64,000 bases of DNA from Serpula lacrymans var. lacrymans S7.9 (Eukaryota; Basidiomycota; Agaricomycetes; Boletales; Serpulaceae): positions 1,272,286 through 1,336,285 of the forward strand of contig NW_006763291.1 in NCBI RefSeq assembly GCF_000218685.1, given 5' to 3'. The notes beneath the pieces were generated by a model. It saw nothing but the letters and a program-made list of their open reading frames with translations. It made no database searches and was not told the origin of the DNA. Below are positions 43,396 through 58,737 of the stretch, piece by piece; the first letter of the stretch is position 1, and each line of letters opens with the position of its first letter. The position numbers were made by a program, and so were the translations under genes.

Positions 43396-46300
43396 TTAAG
43401 CTTTGTTATATTCTTCCTTGATGATGTCAGCAGCTGTGAATATCATTATTAGCATTTACTTCGAAATTCAAAAGACGAGGATGAAGTCGCCCTTACCCTG
43501 TGCTCCAATCGAATACGCGGTTGCTGGAAAATGGCCGATAACAATCAGGAAAGGAACAAGAGAGAGAGAAAGGGATTTACTAAGCGTGTGCGTTGCAACA
43601 TGCAGGGGCACGATAGATAAATCGGCCACCCGAATATTGGATGTTCCATATACCTGGTGAAAAAAGATAACTATCCTAAATGCGAAGCAGAGAAGAAGAT
43701 GACTAGCCTTGAGGCTACTGTCCACGACTCCACCTTTTTCCAATGGCATCATGGAAAGGCTTGCAATAGTATCTGATGGTATCATGTCAGCGACGTTACC
43801 CATTCAGTCTGAAAAAGCTGTCTCACGGAATGTCGTCGCACAGTACTGTTTCAAATAATCTAGAGAACTATTAGGCACACTCTCGTTAGCCAAGACCTTA
43901 TAAACGTACCGCCCATGTCGGAATCTGTCTTAACTTCGGGTCCTGGATTGATCTCCTTGGCTGTTGATGATACAGGGGGAGGTAAGCACAGCGACCATCA
44001 ACGCTCACGAATTATTACTAACCAAGGACCTCTTTTAAGGGTGCCGTTTGGGACATCTTCCTAGCATATTTGAGGAGTTCAATAAATGTTTGAAGATCTG
44101 TTGGTAAGGGCGACGGTAAGTCTTGCAGAGCAATGATTCCAGAGAGGCACGAACGAACCAACGTCTTCTTCAAAGTTGTGAGGGTTGAACTCTGAATCAA
44201 CATTCGGATCTGCTGAGGTAGCATGCTGCAAAGTGTAAGCGTAGAAGATCACCAAAACCTATATGCTTACAATGGTACCCCTCGAGAAGTTGTGGTTTAA
44301 TGCAAACAGGATAGTGAAGTATTTTTTACCAGGAACAGGAGGATCTAGCGACACAGTTCAGTGTGTGCCCCTCGATTTATTGAAAAACACTGTTCTTACT
44401 GGGTATGGTAAAGAACCCGGGTACCAGGATAACCTCACACCCAGCTGCATTTTCTAAGCGTTCAAGCTGAATTTCATATTGGTCACGGAGACCAGCAGAA
44501 TAAGTCGACCAGTTCTTGGCTAGTTTCTCTCTTGCAGACTTTTTGATCTCTTCAGCGCGATCGGAAATTGATTGAAGAGTCATGAAAGCAAATTCACATA
44601 TGCCTGCAGTAAAGGCACCTTCGCCTTTCGCTCTAGAATATACGCGTCAGCCCGAGTTCTATGCCTTTCTAAGTAATTGTTGATACGTACAGCAGTTCAA
44701 GGTGCTTGGCACGTCCTACAGGATCTCGCAAAATATCGAGTGTAAGATCGTCAGCGTCGTCGGCCAGTTCTGGATGATAGATGTGCGTCAGGTTACATTA
44801 GCGTACGCGTATAAGCAAAATGGTGAACCCTTACCGTAGGTAATCCCACTGTACAAGTGCTCCTGTACATTCTCTCCAACCCCCGGCAGTTCAACTTTGA
44901 CTGGAATACCCAATGCTCCCAAAACGTCCTTCCGCCCGATTCCCGATAGCTCCAAAATTTGCGGGGACTTCAATGCACTGGGGTATGATTAAGAACCGAA
45001 AGACACGCGTAACGAAGAGAAAAAAATCACCCTGCAGAAAGAATAACTTCCTTTCCGATATTGACAGTATAAACTGATCCATTGTGGGAGAACTCCACAC
45101 TTGTGGCGACCACATCGCCGCCAGCATCACCGGAGCGAGTAAGGATCCTATTGACATGTGCTCCGATCATCACGTGGAAATTAGCGCGATGAGCATTGGG
45201 AAGATAAAACGCCTGGTATAGGCAATTCAGCTATTTATTTCTCACCACTTTGAACGCCCACTCACCGTCGTTGCGTAACTGCGTGTGTAAGTTGCAGGAT
45301 CTATCGTTTTGGGCGTGATGAGTGCGCCTTTGGGCTAAAGAGAGGTACTGTAAATAACGTCGGTACAATGACCGACTGTTCTCACATTTCCGTTCAACTT
45401 GAATAAATGAAAAATCAACAATCTGACTGTAAGGTGGGAGAAGTTACTCACTGGAGCAGGCGCTCTAGGTACTCCCAAATTTAGCCATGTCTGCCATACA
45501 TCAAAGTTGAAACGATAGGTATTGGACGAAAATAATAAAACTACATACTTGGAAGCCGAGCGTCTCCGGTCGAGTGATAGTATTTGGATAATGAAGGTGA
45601 ATGGGACCTGAAGATTGTTTGCATTAGAAATGATAATAGTTAAGAAAGCTCTATAGATTTACCGCCAACTCCGATTGTCTCATCGCTGAAGTTTAAGTCA
45701 CGACCAGCAGTAGATTTTTCATGAAAGCTGGGGAGTGTGTTTAGTTCATAAGATAAGGATACCAGAGTTCAGCAAACCATACTTTTCCAAGCCACGCAAC
45801 TTCTGTTGATAACGCTCCCAATTCCATCCCGGGTTTCCAAGTCTCTCCCAGTCTATATTAGTGTTCATGAGTTTTAGTACACATGCAAGGCTCGGACGAC
45901 ATCACCATCTATCTCTTCTTTGGGGGGTTTCATCCAGCATAGGAAATTGACACCAGAGCTTCCGCCCAAACCTTTCCCCCTAGCCACCATTCATCAGATT
46001 TTTACTTCAGTCTACAAAACATCTGCGCACCTATTCCAAGAATATGTTCTTCCATTCGAAAATTCTTGCCCAACCTATCACCCTTATGAATCGCGACCTA
46101 AAGATAAGAACCTGGAAATCCTACCGTTTCATGCTGCCAATCATAAGCACTCTGACCAAAATGCGTCCCATATTGCGCAGGTAGCACTGCGCAAGCATTC
46201 TAAGATGTGAGAATGATTGCATCTCAAAAAAGCGACAGCCACTGACGTATGGCGGGATCATCTAAATTAGCCTGTCCTGCTTCTAACACAAGAACAGAGA

Positions 46301-46531
46301 ACGTAGATTCTTCAGCAAGCCGAGATGCTAAACAAAGACCTGCTGCCTGCATGGATCGTCGGCATCGATCAGGATCAATTTAGACATGCCTGAAGCCCTG
46401 CTCACCCCCCCTCCTGTATTGATAGAAATATATGTCAATTATTTTGATCTATACACCATCAACGAAGCCGACATACCGATAACTACGAAATCGAAGGACT
46501 GATCGGCAACGTCTTGAATTGTGGTGGACAT
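43396..46531 (-). CDS. GMC-family FAD oxidoreductase, no signal peptide
   Basis: A glucose-methanol-choline oxidoreductase; such enzymes oxidise alcohols or sugars with FAD. The first exon, MSTTIQDVADQSFDFVVI, starts at 46531. The dinucleotide-binding loop GGGAAG is completed through an 8 nt exon at 46406-46413. Other motifs are LCLASRLAEES, VLEAGQANLDDP, ARGKGLGGSSGVNFLCWM (PROSITE GMC signature 1 region), and KSPQILELSGIGRKDVL (signature 2). The catalytic His lies in FHTIASLSMMPLEKGG, created by splicing. The second catalytic site is PLHVATHTL, and the end is AADIIKEEYNKA. The lack of a signal peptide suggests a cytosolic or peroxisomal enzyme, unlike secreted aryl-alcohol oxidases. More than 12 introns are present. 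Substrate unknown. Confidence 0.88.
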
Positions 46532-47707
46532 GGCGAGACTCACTGTGAGTGATAAGGGTAGACTTTCGGGGAACAAAATCAACAGCTAAAAAAGGCCCAA
46601 AGAAAAGGCTCTTTTATAAATCCGGGGTCACACACGCCAAGGAGACTAATCTTCTACCAGACAAGTATACATGACAGATCTCGACAGACTGACATCATAA
46701 TCGATGCCACGAAGATAGTGGATAATGCAAAAATGATGGACGACCCAGGAGGCACAATACTGATTTGGCAGTTCTTCGGCTCCCAATTTTAAGCAAAAAA
46801 GGAGTCCGGGTTGTCTTGAAGGGTGGTATAGATATGATGATGTCACGATGGTAAGATAAAAAGGCATCTCTTAAAGGTCTGTTTGTTGCTTGCAGTCATG
46901 GTAGGAGACCGATGCCATTGATAGCGAAATTGATCACAATACTAGTCGACTCTTATGCGAAGCCATATCGGGCTGTGATCGACGATCGCACGTCCACGCG
47001 GTAACAACTTATGGCCTTGCAATGCGTTACTGGCTTGTACGAAGATCGAATGAGATGGAGTTGTAGTTCCAGTCAAGTTCCAGTTGCACGAAAACAGCAA
47101 TTTTGCGTAGAGCAGACAAGTAACCTAGTTACTAGTAGATGCACCAGAGACCTACAAAGTTGTTCCACCTAGAACAATACGCCACAATTGCAAATAGCAC
47201 TGGACATAAGAGCGCCACCCATAATATAACTGTATATCCTCAGCAATCTAGAACATTGAAGCAGGGTTCACAGGCCTTCACTGGTGAGTGAAGTCTAAGG
47301 ATCAAGTCATTCTTGCACCAATATCCACTTCAGGAACTGTAGTAGAAGCTACAGTGCCTGTACACAGTGGTGCAGAAACATCAGATATAGATCAGACGTA
47401 GACAAAACAGCAGTCCTTCGCAATTAGATGATTTGTAGACGTTTCAATTTGGTCATAGCATAGAGAACACAGAGCATAAGTCGCTGCAGTGGGAAAAGCG
47501 GAAGCAAACCTGTCAACGAGTAGGTAACATTTAAAACACCGCCAAATACTTCAAGCGCCGATCCATTGCACAAGCAAACACGTGCAGACCTAAAAACGCG
47601 TCGTTGTGACGCGACTGTAATCATTTTATCTTGTTGTGGGGAAGGCGCATATAACCTCCCAAGGTTTTAAAAACTAGCTTTGTCGCTATCGCCTTTGACA
47701 ATACACA
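46532..47707. other. Intergenic region between GMC oxidoreductase and MSH2
   Basis: About 1.2 kb between two divergent start codons. I see no supported coding exon, tRNA or repeat. It presumably holds both promoters. Confidence 0.4.
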
Positions 47708-50700
47708 ATGGCGCTCATGTACGGAAAAGAGAAAGATGCTGACCACGATATAGGTAAGTCTACATGCATGCGGTTCACTTCGCAGACTTTTCACGACTGA
47801 AATCATGAAGAGCACTCGTCCGACCCTGGCTTCATTTCGTTCTTCTCCAGGCTTCCAGCCAAGTCTCCCGAAAACGGAACCGTGCGGTTATTTGATCGAT
47901 GGTCCTGATCAGCCACAAGATTGAAAAAGGCAATATTAATTACTATTCCATGTGGCACTGTGCCTGTGTGGCGCAAATCTTGGTGCCGGAGGAAAGGCTG
48001 CTGGTTTACCCAGCGTGACTCTCAGTCACACTCTAGCCCTATCGTTTCTGCGAGATGCTCTAACCGCGAAGCAGTTGCGAGTAGAAATTTGGAAACCTGC
48101 ACCAGGCCAGACAAAGAAAGCATCGAAGTTTGTCCTGGAGAAGGAGGTGAGAGCAACTACGCGCCCTGATACGTATATTGTATATGTTGGTCTATCCCTA
48201 ACATTGTGACTTCTTGCAAGGCATCCCCTGGAAATTTACAGGCGGTAGAAGACCTTCTGTTCGTCAACTCTGACATTCTTTCCGCCCCTATTGTTATGGC
48301 GATCAAGATTGTATCTGCTTCCGCAGACAAGACGAAGACTAAAACGGTTGGAATAGCATTTGCAGACACTAGTATCAGACAACTAGGAGTGGCAGACTTT
48401 GTTGACAATGACTTGTTTTCAAACACAGAGGTGAATCGATAAAATGTCATGTCTTGTATATTCTAACCATAGATCAAGTCTCTAATAATACAACTCTCTG
48501 TCAAAGAGGCGCTAATTCCAACCGGCACTGCATCTGGGAATACCGATCGTGATATTGACTTGAATAAACTCAAAGCAGTATTGGAGCGGTGTGGAGTGGT
48601 CATTACCGAAAAGAAACCTAGTAAGTTTCATTTCTATCGTCGCGATTTTCTTTCAATTCAGACTGGTATAGGTGAATTTACCGCAAAGAATATCGAAGAT
48701 GACCTAATGAAGTTGCTTGTGCAAGATCCGGGTTCTTCTGCTACAGTGGGTAATCCTCAAACCATATGTATGTTATTTTGTTGCCAATTATGATATTGGG
48801 CTGATGAAGGCCTGTTTTCTCGTTGTCCTGCTTTCCAGCTCAGCTATCTCTTCCTGTGGCTCCATCTGCCCTGTCTGCTCTAGTAAACTATCTATCATTA
48901 CTTACGGATCCGTCGAATCACGGAGCGTTTAGCATCCGAACTCATGACCTATCACAATACATGAGATTAGATGCTAGTGCTCTTCGTGCTCTCAATTTAA
49001 CCGAGCCACCTGGTAGCGCAGTAAGTGCTCGTGTCATTCCTCAGTTTCTTCTAACTTGCGAATAGGGGTCTATCAATCGAAATGCTACTTTACTTGGTCT
49101 CCTCAATAAATGCAAGACTGCACAGGGCACAAGATTGCTGGGGAGTTGGCTAAAGCAGCCATTAGTCAATCTTCATGAGATCCGTAAGTCGCTATATTTT
49201 TAACACTAGAGGGCTCTCATTTCAGTTGTCGGTCATCGTCAGAAAAGAGGCAGAATTTAGTTGAGATGTTTGTTGACGATTCTTCTACTCGTAGAAATCT
49301 TCAGGTCAGCACTGATTCTGATTTCCGTGGCACTTGTATTCCATAAATAGTGTCGTCTCACTCATGTGAATGTTTATATTAGGACGACTTCCTCAAATTT
49401 ATGCCTGACATGCATCGTATCAGCAAGCGTTTCAAGAAATCAGCCGCCTCTCTGGAAGATGTCGTCAGAGTGTACCAGGTTGTGCTTAAAGTAACGAAGC
49501 TTGTGCAAATGTGACCCACGTACAATTTGATTTACTACGCGCCAACAGATTCCTGGTCTCATAGCCAATCTTGAAGGCACGCAAACAGAACAAGACGATT
49601 ATAAGTCTCTGCTGGAAGAGATTTACCTTAAAGATTTCCGGGTAAGTTTGTTCGCTATTCTCCTGTGTCATTTAATTCTTCTGCTATTTGTTCATCCAGG
49701 AATTTAACGAAAACCTCTGTAAATATGGGGAGATGGTGGAGCAAACGCTTGATCTTGATGAGCTCGATAACCATAAATATGTCATCAAACCTGATTATGA
49801 TCCTCGCCTACAAGAACTTGCTAACAAGTTGATCGAAGTTCGTATAATGATGTCTATCACTCACTCTCGAACATTTACCTTAAGAGAATCTGTACAGATC
49901 CGAGATGGGTTAGACCAGGAGCATAGAGAAGTCGGCAATGACTTGGACTTAGAGCTCGATAAGAAGCTACATCTAGAAAACTCGCAAAATTACGGTTATT
50001 GTTTCAGGTTGACAAAAAATGTGCGCATGGATGGTGTCCTAGCTCTTTAACGTAACTAATGGTCGTGAATCAGGATGCGAAAGCTGTTATTAACAAAAGA
50101 AAATATATCGAGCTCGGCACAGTGAAGAGTGGCGTGTTCTTCACCACCAAAACCTTGAAGGAGCTAGCTGGTGATTACCAGGAAACTACTGATACCTATT
50201 CACGGACACAAAGCGGCCTCGTGAAAGAGGTAGTCAATATTGCTGGTAAGCGGTCTGAAGCCAAGTGTAATAAATTCAATTTAAATCCATTCAGCGACAT
50301 ACACCCCTGTACTCGAGGCCCTCGATCACGTCATTGCTCATCTCGATGTAATATTAAGGTATTGATCCTGCTCTCTATTCCTCTATTGTAAATCTAACAT
50401 CCAGTTTTATTTATCAGTTTCGCTCATGTGTCAGTGAATGCTCCAGAACCTTATGTCAAGCCGGTGATGTTGGAAAAGGGTAAAGAGAGCAGCCTTTTTC
50501 ATTCACATCATCTGATAGATGGTCTGTAGGAACCGGTAATTTGATCTTGAAGGAAGCACGACATCCATGCCTTGAAGTCCAAGATGATATAAGCTTTATT
50601 CCTAATGACGTAGAAATGATCAAAGGTACTGCATTATATCTCGCTTCGACATCATATTTAACCGGGTAATCCAATAGACGAGAGTGAGTTCCAGATAATC

Positions 50701-51966
50701 AGTAAGCAGTCTTTTTTCATCATGTATATTATGTTGCGGCTCAGTAATCTATACTTGTATAGCCGGTCCTAACATGGGTGGGAAGAGTACCTACATACGA
50801 CAGGTAGCACTCCCATTTACAGGCTGGCTACCAAGTGTACTAATGATTCTCATAGGTTGGCGTGATAGCACTCATGGCTCAAACTGGGTGCTTCGTCCCT
50901 TGCTCAGAAGCGCATGTACCTATCTTCGATTCTGTACTCTGCCGTGTGGGTGCCGGTGACAGTCAATTGAAAGGTGTTTCGACATTTATGGCGGAGATGC
51001 TAGAAACTGCAACCATCCTTAAAGTTTGTGAATCAAATATCCTGAGGTTATCTCTGTCATCATATTCTTTGTTTAGTCCGCTACCAAAGATTCCCTCATC
51101 ATCATCGATGAACTTGGTCGAGGTAGGCTATGATCACTCTTGGGTTGACAACAAGGTAAACATGTGCCAAATACAGGCACCTCAACTTACGATGGCTTCG
51201 GGCTTGCATGGGCAATTTCAGAGTAAGTTAAAGGTTCACGGATATCTTGATTCTTGACTTTCGTCGACTTCTTCTTAGGCACATAGCATCGCAAATACGC
51301 GCTTTCTGTCTATTCGCCACGCATTTTCATGAGCTCACTGCTCTAGATCAAGAGCTTTCCCATGTCAAAAATCTTCACGTCGTTGCTCATGTCACGCAAG
51401 GAGACGACGAGGTAGCGTCGCTGAACCAAGACATTACTCTACTATATAAAGTAGAACCTGGTGAGTACGCAACTATCTAATTCATTCCACGCTGAATTCT
51501 CGCAGGTGTCTCTGACCAGAGCTTTGGGATACACGTTGCTAAGCTGGCCAATTTCCCCGAGAATGTCGTAAAAGTCTGTAAATTTCCCTCTGTTATCAAG
51601 CTACCTACTAAACCTCTTCGTAGCTCGCCAAACGCAAGGCAGATGAACTAGAGGATTTTGGCACAGGTAAGCAACGCTGACATCAAACCTCCCCCCCCCC
51701 CCCCTTGGTCCTGAGAAGTCTGCTTTGTAGATAAAGTTCAGACTGAACCCCAGTTCTCTCCTGCGGTAACCGAAAATGGCATAAAGATCATAGAGGAACT
51801 ACTACAAAATTGGGCGAGCAAAACCTCAGAACCCGATGGCGACGTGATCATGTCAGATGATTCAACCTCAGCAGCGCAACTAGAAGAGCTTAGGCAATGT
51901 GTCGAAAAATATCGACCACAGATAGAAAACAACCCATGGATACAGTCGTTAATCACTTCCTTGTAA
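47708..51966 (+). CDS. MSH2: DNA mismatch repair protein Msh2 (domain I appears damaged)
   Basis: MutS homologue that forms MutS-alpha/beta with Msh6/Msh3. Exon 1 gives [15 protein letters not shown] and joins [19 protein letters not shown] and TVRLFDR. Connector and lever segments follow, such as [39 protein letters not shown] and [20 protein letters not shown]. The ATPase is complete: [13 protein letters not shown] (Walker A), [49 protein letters not shown] and [19 protein letters not shown]. Between FDR and GGKAAGLP (47900-47985) the expected segment is shifted and shortened. NYYSM is visible in one frame and the continuation in another, with no intron that reconciles them. Everything downstream splices cleanly. 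The gene is convergent with NCL1, 42 bp apart. Confidence 0.88.
51691..51704 (+). repeat. C14 homopolymer in an MSH2 intron
   Basis: An uninterrupted run of 14 C residues lies in the intron between the [12 protein letters not shown] exon and the final exon of MSH2, close to the acceptor polypyrimidine region. Long mononucleotide runs of this kind are slippage-prone. Confidence 0.9.
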
Positions 51967-52008
51967 CTTCTATCTGCTTTGCTTTCTATGTGCTTTCGCC
52001 ATCTTACT

Positions 52009-55068
<3,060 letters not shown>

Positions 55069-55610
55069 GATTGGAATTTTTGCTGATCAGCCTATTGCAG
55101 GCTCGGATGGCGGTAACTTGGAAAAATGGCTACAGTTTCACAAGATTAGATATGACAGCGTGGGAATATATTATATCTAGAGTTCGCAATCGGCTGAGTT
55201 TATGAGTAAGTTATTACTGGTACAACCTATGATGGTTGACCGCCAAAAGACTTCAATTCAAAAAGAGTCCCCAGACCAGGAATAAATGTGTAACGACAGA
55301 AGCATTTAAGCTCAAAGCCAGAATTTCATTCGCGGCTGATTACCATGATATATAACTACGTGTACAGTCCGTAAAACAAACGCAACAAAGGACGTCAACG
55401 CGTCAACACCCATTCTTCCTGTTACGCCGTACGGATCGATTAACGTATAATGTGCTCAAAGATTGTATAAAGATAGATGAAAAAGGAAAGGGAAAAAGGA
55501 AAGAGAGAAGAGAAAAAGGGCGTCATGAGATGCCGAGGTATCAATTTATTTCATATATCCATCCCATCAAATGGAGAACCGCTCCTAAAATTGACGAAAA
55601 GCCTCATCTA
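55069..55610. other. Intergenic region
   Basis: The NCL1 promoter and the MFS transporter 3' UTR share this 542 bp interval. It contains a purine-rich tract near 55475-55520 (repeated GGAAA/AGAGA units). No gene is recognised. Confidence 0.4.
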
Positions 55611-58305
55611 TCAAAATTGGCCAATCAAATTGTCGTTTGATGTACGCACCCGGAAATATCTGCCTTTTAGCTGAGTAATCGGCACGGCCACCACAAATAA
55701 TCCAAAGACGATCCTGCAACGCATTGCGAAACAGTTCAGATAAAAGACAATTCGACATCATCGTCACGAAAGAAATTTGACGTACGCTGCTTCAACTCCA
55801 AATGTCTCCAGAGCGCCTACCTTCGTCGCCCAGGGGACCTGGAAATAAGCCACAGCGAAACCTGAAGAAAAGGACGTCATGAATTTCGGTGCCAGTATCC
55901 TAGAATGATATAGTCCATACCACCCAAGGTTCTTGCCAGGGTCAGCAGCGCACTAATTTCTCCCTGTACAACAATTACAACAGTGACAAATCAAGATGAA
56001 TGATCTACGACATCAAGTTCCTCGAAATAATCACTTACCTGTTGTCCAGGGAAGCTATCATTGCAATAAGCGTCTAAGAAAATAATTAGTCAGCCCTCCT
56101 CCTAAAACTAGCAGCTTGAGAGGAAATGACACGTACAAACCACAACGGTGTTGATCATCAATGCAAACATAGCTATGCCCCATCCCATGATGACAGCTGC
56201 CTTGATCGTGTGCTGTATGCCAGCACCCAAAGCCAGGAACCCACAGACGTACAAAGGCACAGAGATATACGTTGCCCTACATTAAGGTGAAGATGTCAAG
56301 CTAAAACGCCACATGAAGGCAACCGCAACCAACATACCACAGCCGGCTCTCAGCCTCGAAAACCCCATTGTTGCGTCTGATACTGACATTCATGATCCAG
56401 TCATTCAGGAAACGACCTGTGAGCTCGCCGAGAATAACAGCTACCTAAGGTCTCCAATTAGGCCCAGAAATGTATAAAACGCTGTGTAGTTACAATAGGA
56501 GTGCCATAGGTGCCTGCAACAGCATATTGACTAAAGCCAAAGCCAAGCGGTGGCGGGGAGCTTAAGAAGACAACATTTGTGACCTAGCTCGAGTCAGTCT
56601 AGCATCATAGGAGATATGACGAGTAAAACTCACTGCTACTCCAAGTGAAAAACCGAATATCATAGCCTTGGGAAGGGTCGTCAGCCCAAATACAGCTACC
56701 GAGGCTTCACTACTCACCTCAAAAACGACTACGAGAATAAATTGGGGCCTCCAAACTACATTCAGAGGGGCTAATATGACCTCGGCCACTGAGGCCCTAT
56801 ATTTCGCCATCTTCCATCCCGTGATACCGATTAATGTTTCCACGCGGTAGCGCAGACCTGTACTTGGGCGTGGTGGGATAGGTTTCAAAGCACGATCGTA
56901 CATCCTTGTAGACAGCTTATCGTCAGTCATTCCAAACCGATTGAAATCACTGAAACATACGTTTCTTCCATAAAGAACACAATTAACAAAACAACTACAG
57001 CACCATACAGACATCCGGTCCCGTATGCCCATCTCCAGCTAATTAAAGACAAGGATAAGACGCGTACAACGGGATGTCTCATACATATAGCCTACCTGGC
57101 TCGAGCGACGAGGAATCCAAATGCGAATGGCGATACCAAAGGCGCCAACATAAAGGCCGCTGCCCAGATATTGAGTTTCCGCGCTTGCAAATGGAATGGG
57201 AATATATCCGTGATAACATAAAGGCCCTTTTGACATGCTTAATTAAATAAAGAGAGGGAAAGAAAACGAATCATGTTTTACCGTAACCTGAGGACACGAC
57301 CTTGAATAAGAGTTGAGTAAAGAGGCTCAAAGATATGAGAATGGGCGCATTTACCCGATGAAACCAGTGAGACAACGCATAGCTGCAAAAAATGAAATCA
57401 GTACTGCAAAAGCGAAATTGATGTTAGGCAACAATATACCTGCGAAGGTCTTGAGATTAGGTGCGAATGTAGCACCGATAAGGAAACCTAATGCCAAAAT
57501 CTTTGCATCCTTCAGGAAGTGAAAAATACTTGCAACGAGCTCAATGCTTACCTGAGACCAGAATAGTACGGGAAGTCGTCCAAACCGTCTCATAAGCATG
57601 ACACTAAGTATGCCACCCCAACCTAGACAACTATAATTAGCTTATTTCGCAGTAACAAGAGTAGCGTCTCCTACCTAATAGGAATACACTCCAACTACAC
57701 GTCAACAGTATCAGCAGATGTCATCTAAGGTTCTGGAAATACATACTTAGACGTCAGATTGTTGATGACGCCGGTCGTAGTGTTGAATTGTACAGATAGC
57801 GGGAAAAGAGCGGCGATGCCTGTCGAAAAGCATGATTAGAGCATACGTTGATGTTCCGATGGCCTTTTCTACCTATGCCAGAATCAAAGTCCGGGATAAA
57901 TGAGGCGAGCGTAATCACTATAAGTTGTACTGCTTTGCGTCGATCGCTCCACTAGAATTTTTCCAGTTTATGCATTGCGAATACCGAAAGAAATCACTCA
58001 CATTTTGAGGGTCATTGGGATCGTCCGTGGGTTGGGGCCAAAGAACTTTGGTACCATCTGCAGTCAACTTCAGTTTTGAGTACAACACTTCTCCCAGTTC
58101 GACTTTTGCCTGTCTAATAAACTGAATTAAAGAGAGCGCGTATCGTGAGGGTGGAAACTGATACGCACTCAGGATCAATGACCAGTCGTCCTGCTCTCAG
58201 TTCGTGATATGAGAACAAATCGACCTTTTCATCGTCAAGCATGGCAGCCAAAGACTTTTCTTCATCAAGAGTTGAGCGGTGATCGAGGTCACCGTTTTCT
58301 GACAT
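55611..58305 (-). CDS. MFS transporter
   Basis: The start MSENGDLDHRSTLDEEKSLA lies at 58305 and the stop at 55611. The cytosolic N-terminus leads into LWPQPTDDPNDPQN and WSDRRKAVQLIVITLASFIP, the usual entry to TM1 in fungal MFS proteins with a DPxDPxNWS motif. TM2 and the following loop carry FLLGWGGILSVMLMRRFGRL and PVLFWSQV, matching the loop 2-3 signature region. Later helices include SLGVAVSFTRHISYD and GFAVAYFQVPWATKVGALET. The last exon is IVFGLFVVAVPITQLKGRYF plus a short tail. Twelve or more introns interrupt it, and several tiny exons are likely. Substrate not deducible. The neighbouring gene (58738, +) is divergent over 432 bp. Confidence 0.8.
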
Positions 58306-58737
58306 GACCGTGACTGGAAGGTCAGAAACGGGCGGGATTATTGAGAGAAAAGTTATAGTAACGTACATTCTTATCTGACCATGTTTCATTCATTCTCGGG
58401 TTCTCACCGGTTAAGTGTTGAGAAAGCTGCCATCATGATGGCGGCTCATCACCTGAGCCACATCACTCCAATGTGTGCATTCTTAAGTTAGGATTGATAC
58501 TGGGCAGTGCCTATGACCATGCTTTCCGGATTGTCTCCGTTGCCGGGCCCAAATTGAGTGACACGGCTGGAACAGACATACCGCATATGGACAGTGCCCA
58601 TTGCACCCCATCAAACGGAAATGACTTCTCCAATAACGCTCAACAAACATACACGCTGTCTGACGGCCTGTATCAAATTTGGGAACTATATCTACTGAAA
58701 TAATTTCGAAAATTATAACTCGACCCCTGGCATCGCC
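58306..58737. other. Divergent upstream region of the MFS transporter and the EF-hand-like gene
   Basis: The 432 bp between divergent starts hold both promoters. The sequence agctgccatcatgatggcggct near 58427 is a short inverted repeat. No coding exon is supported. Confidence 0.4.
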
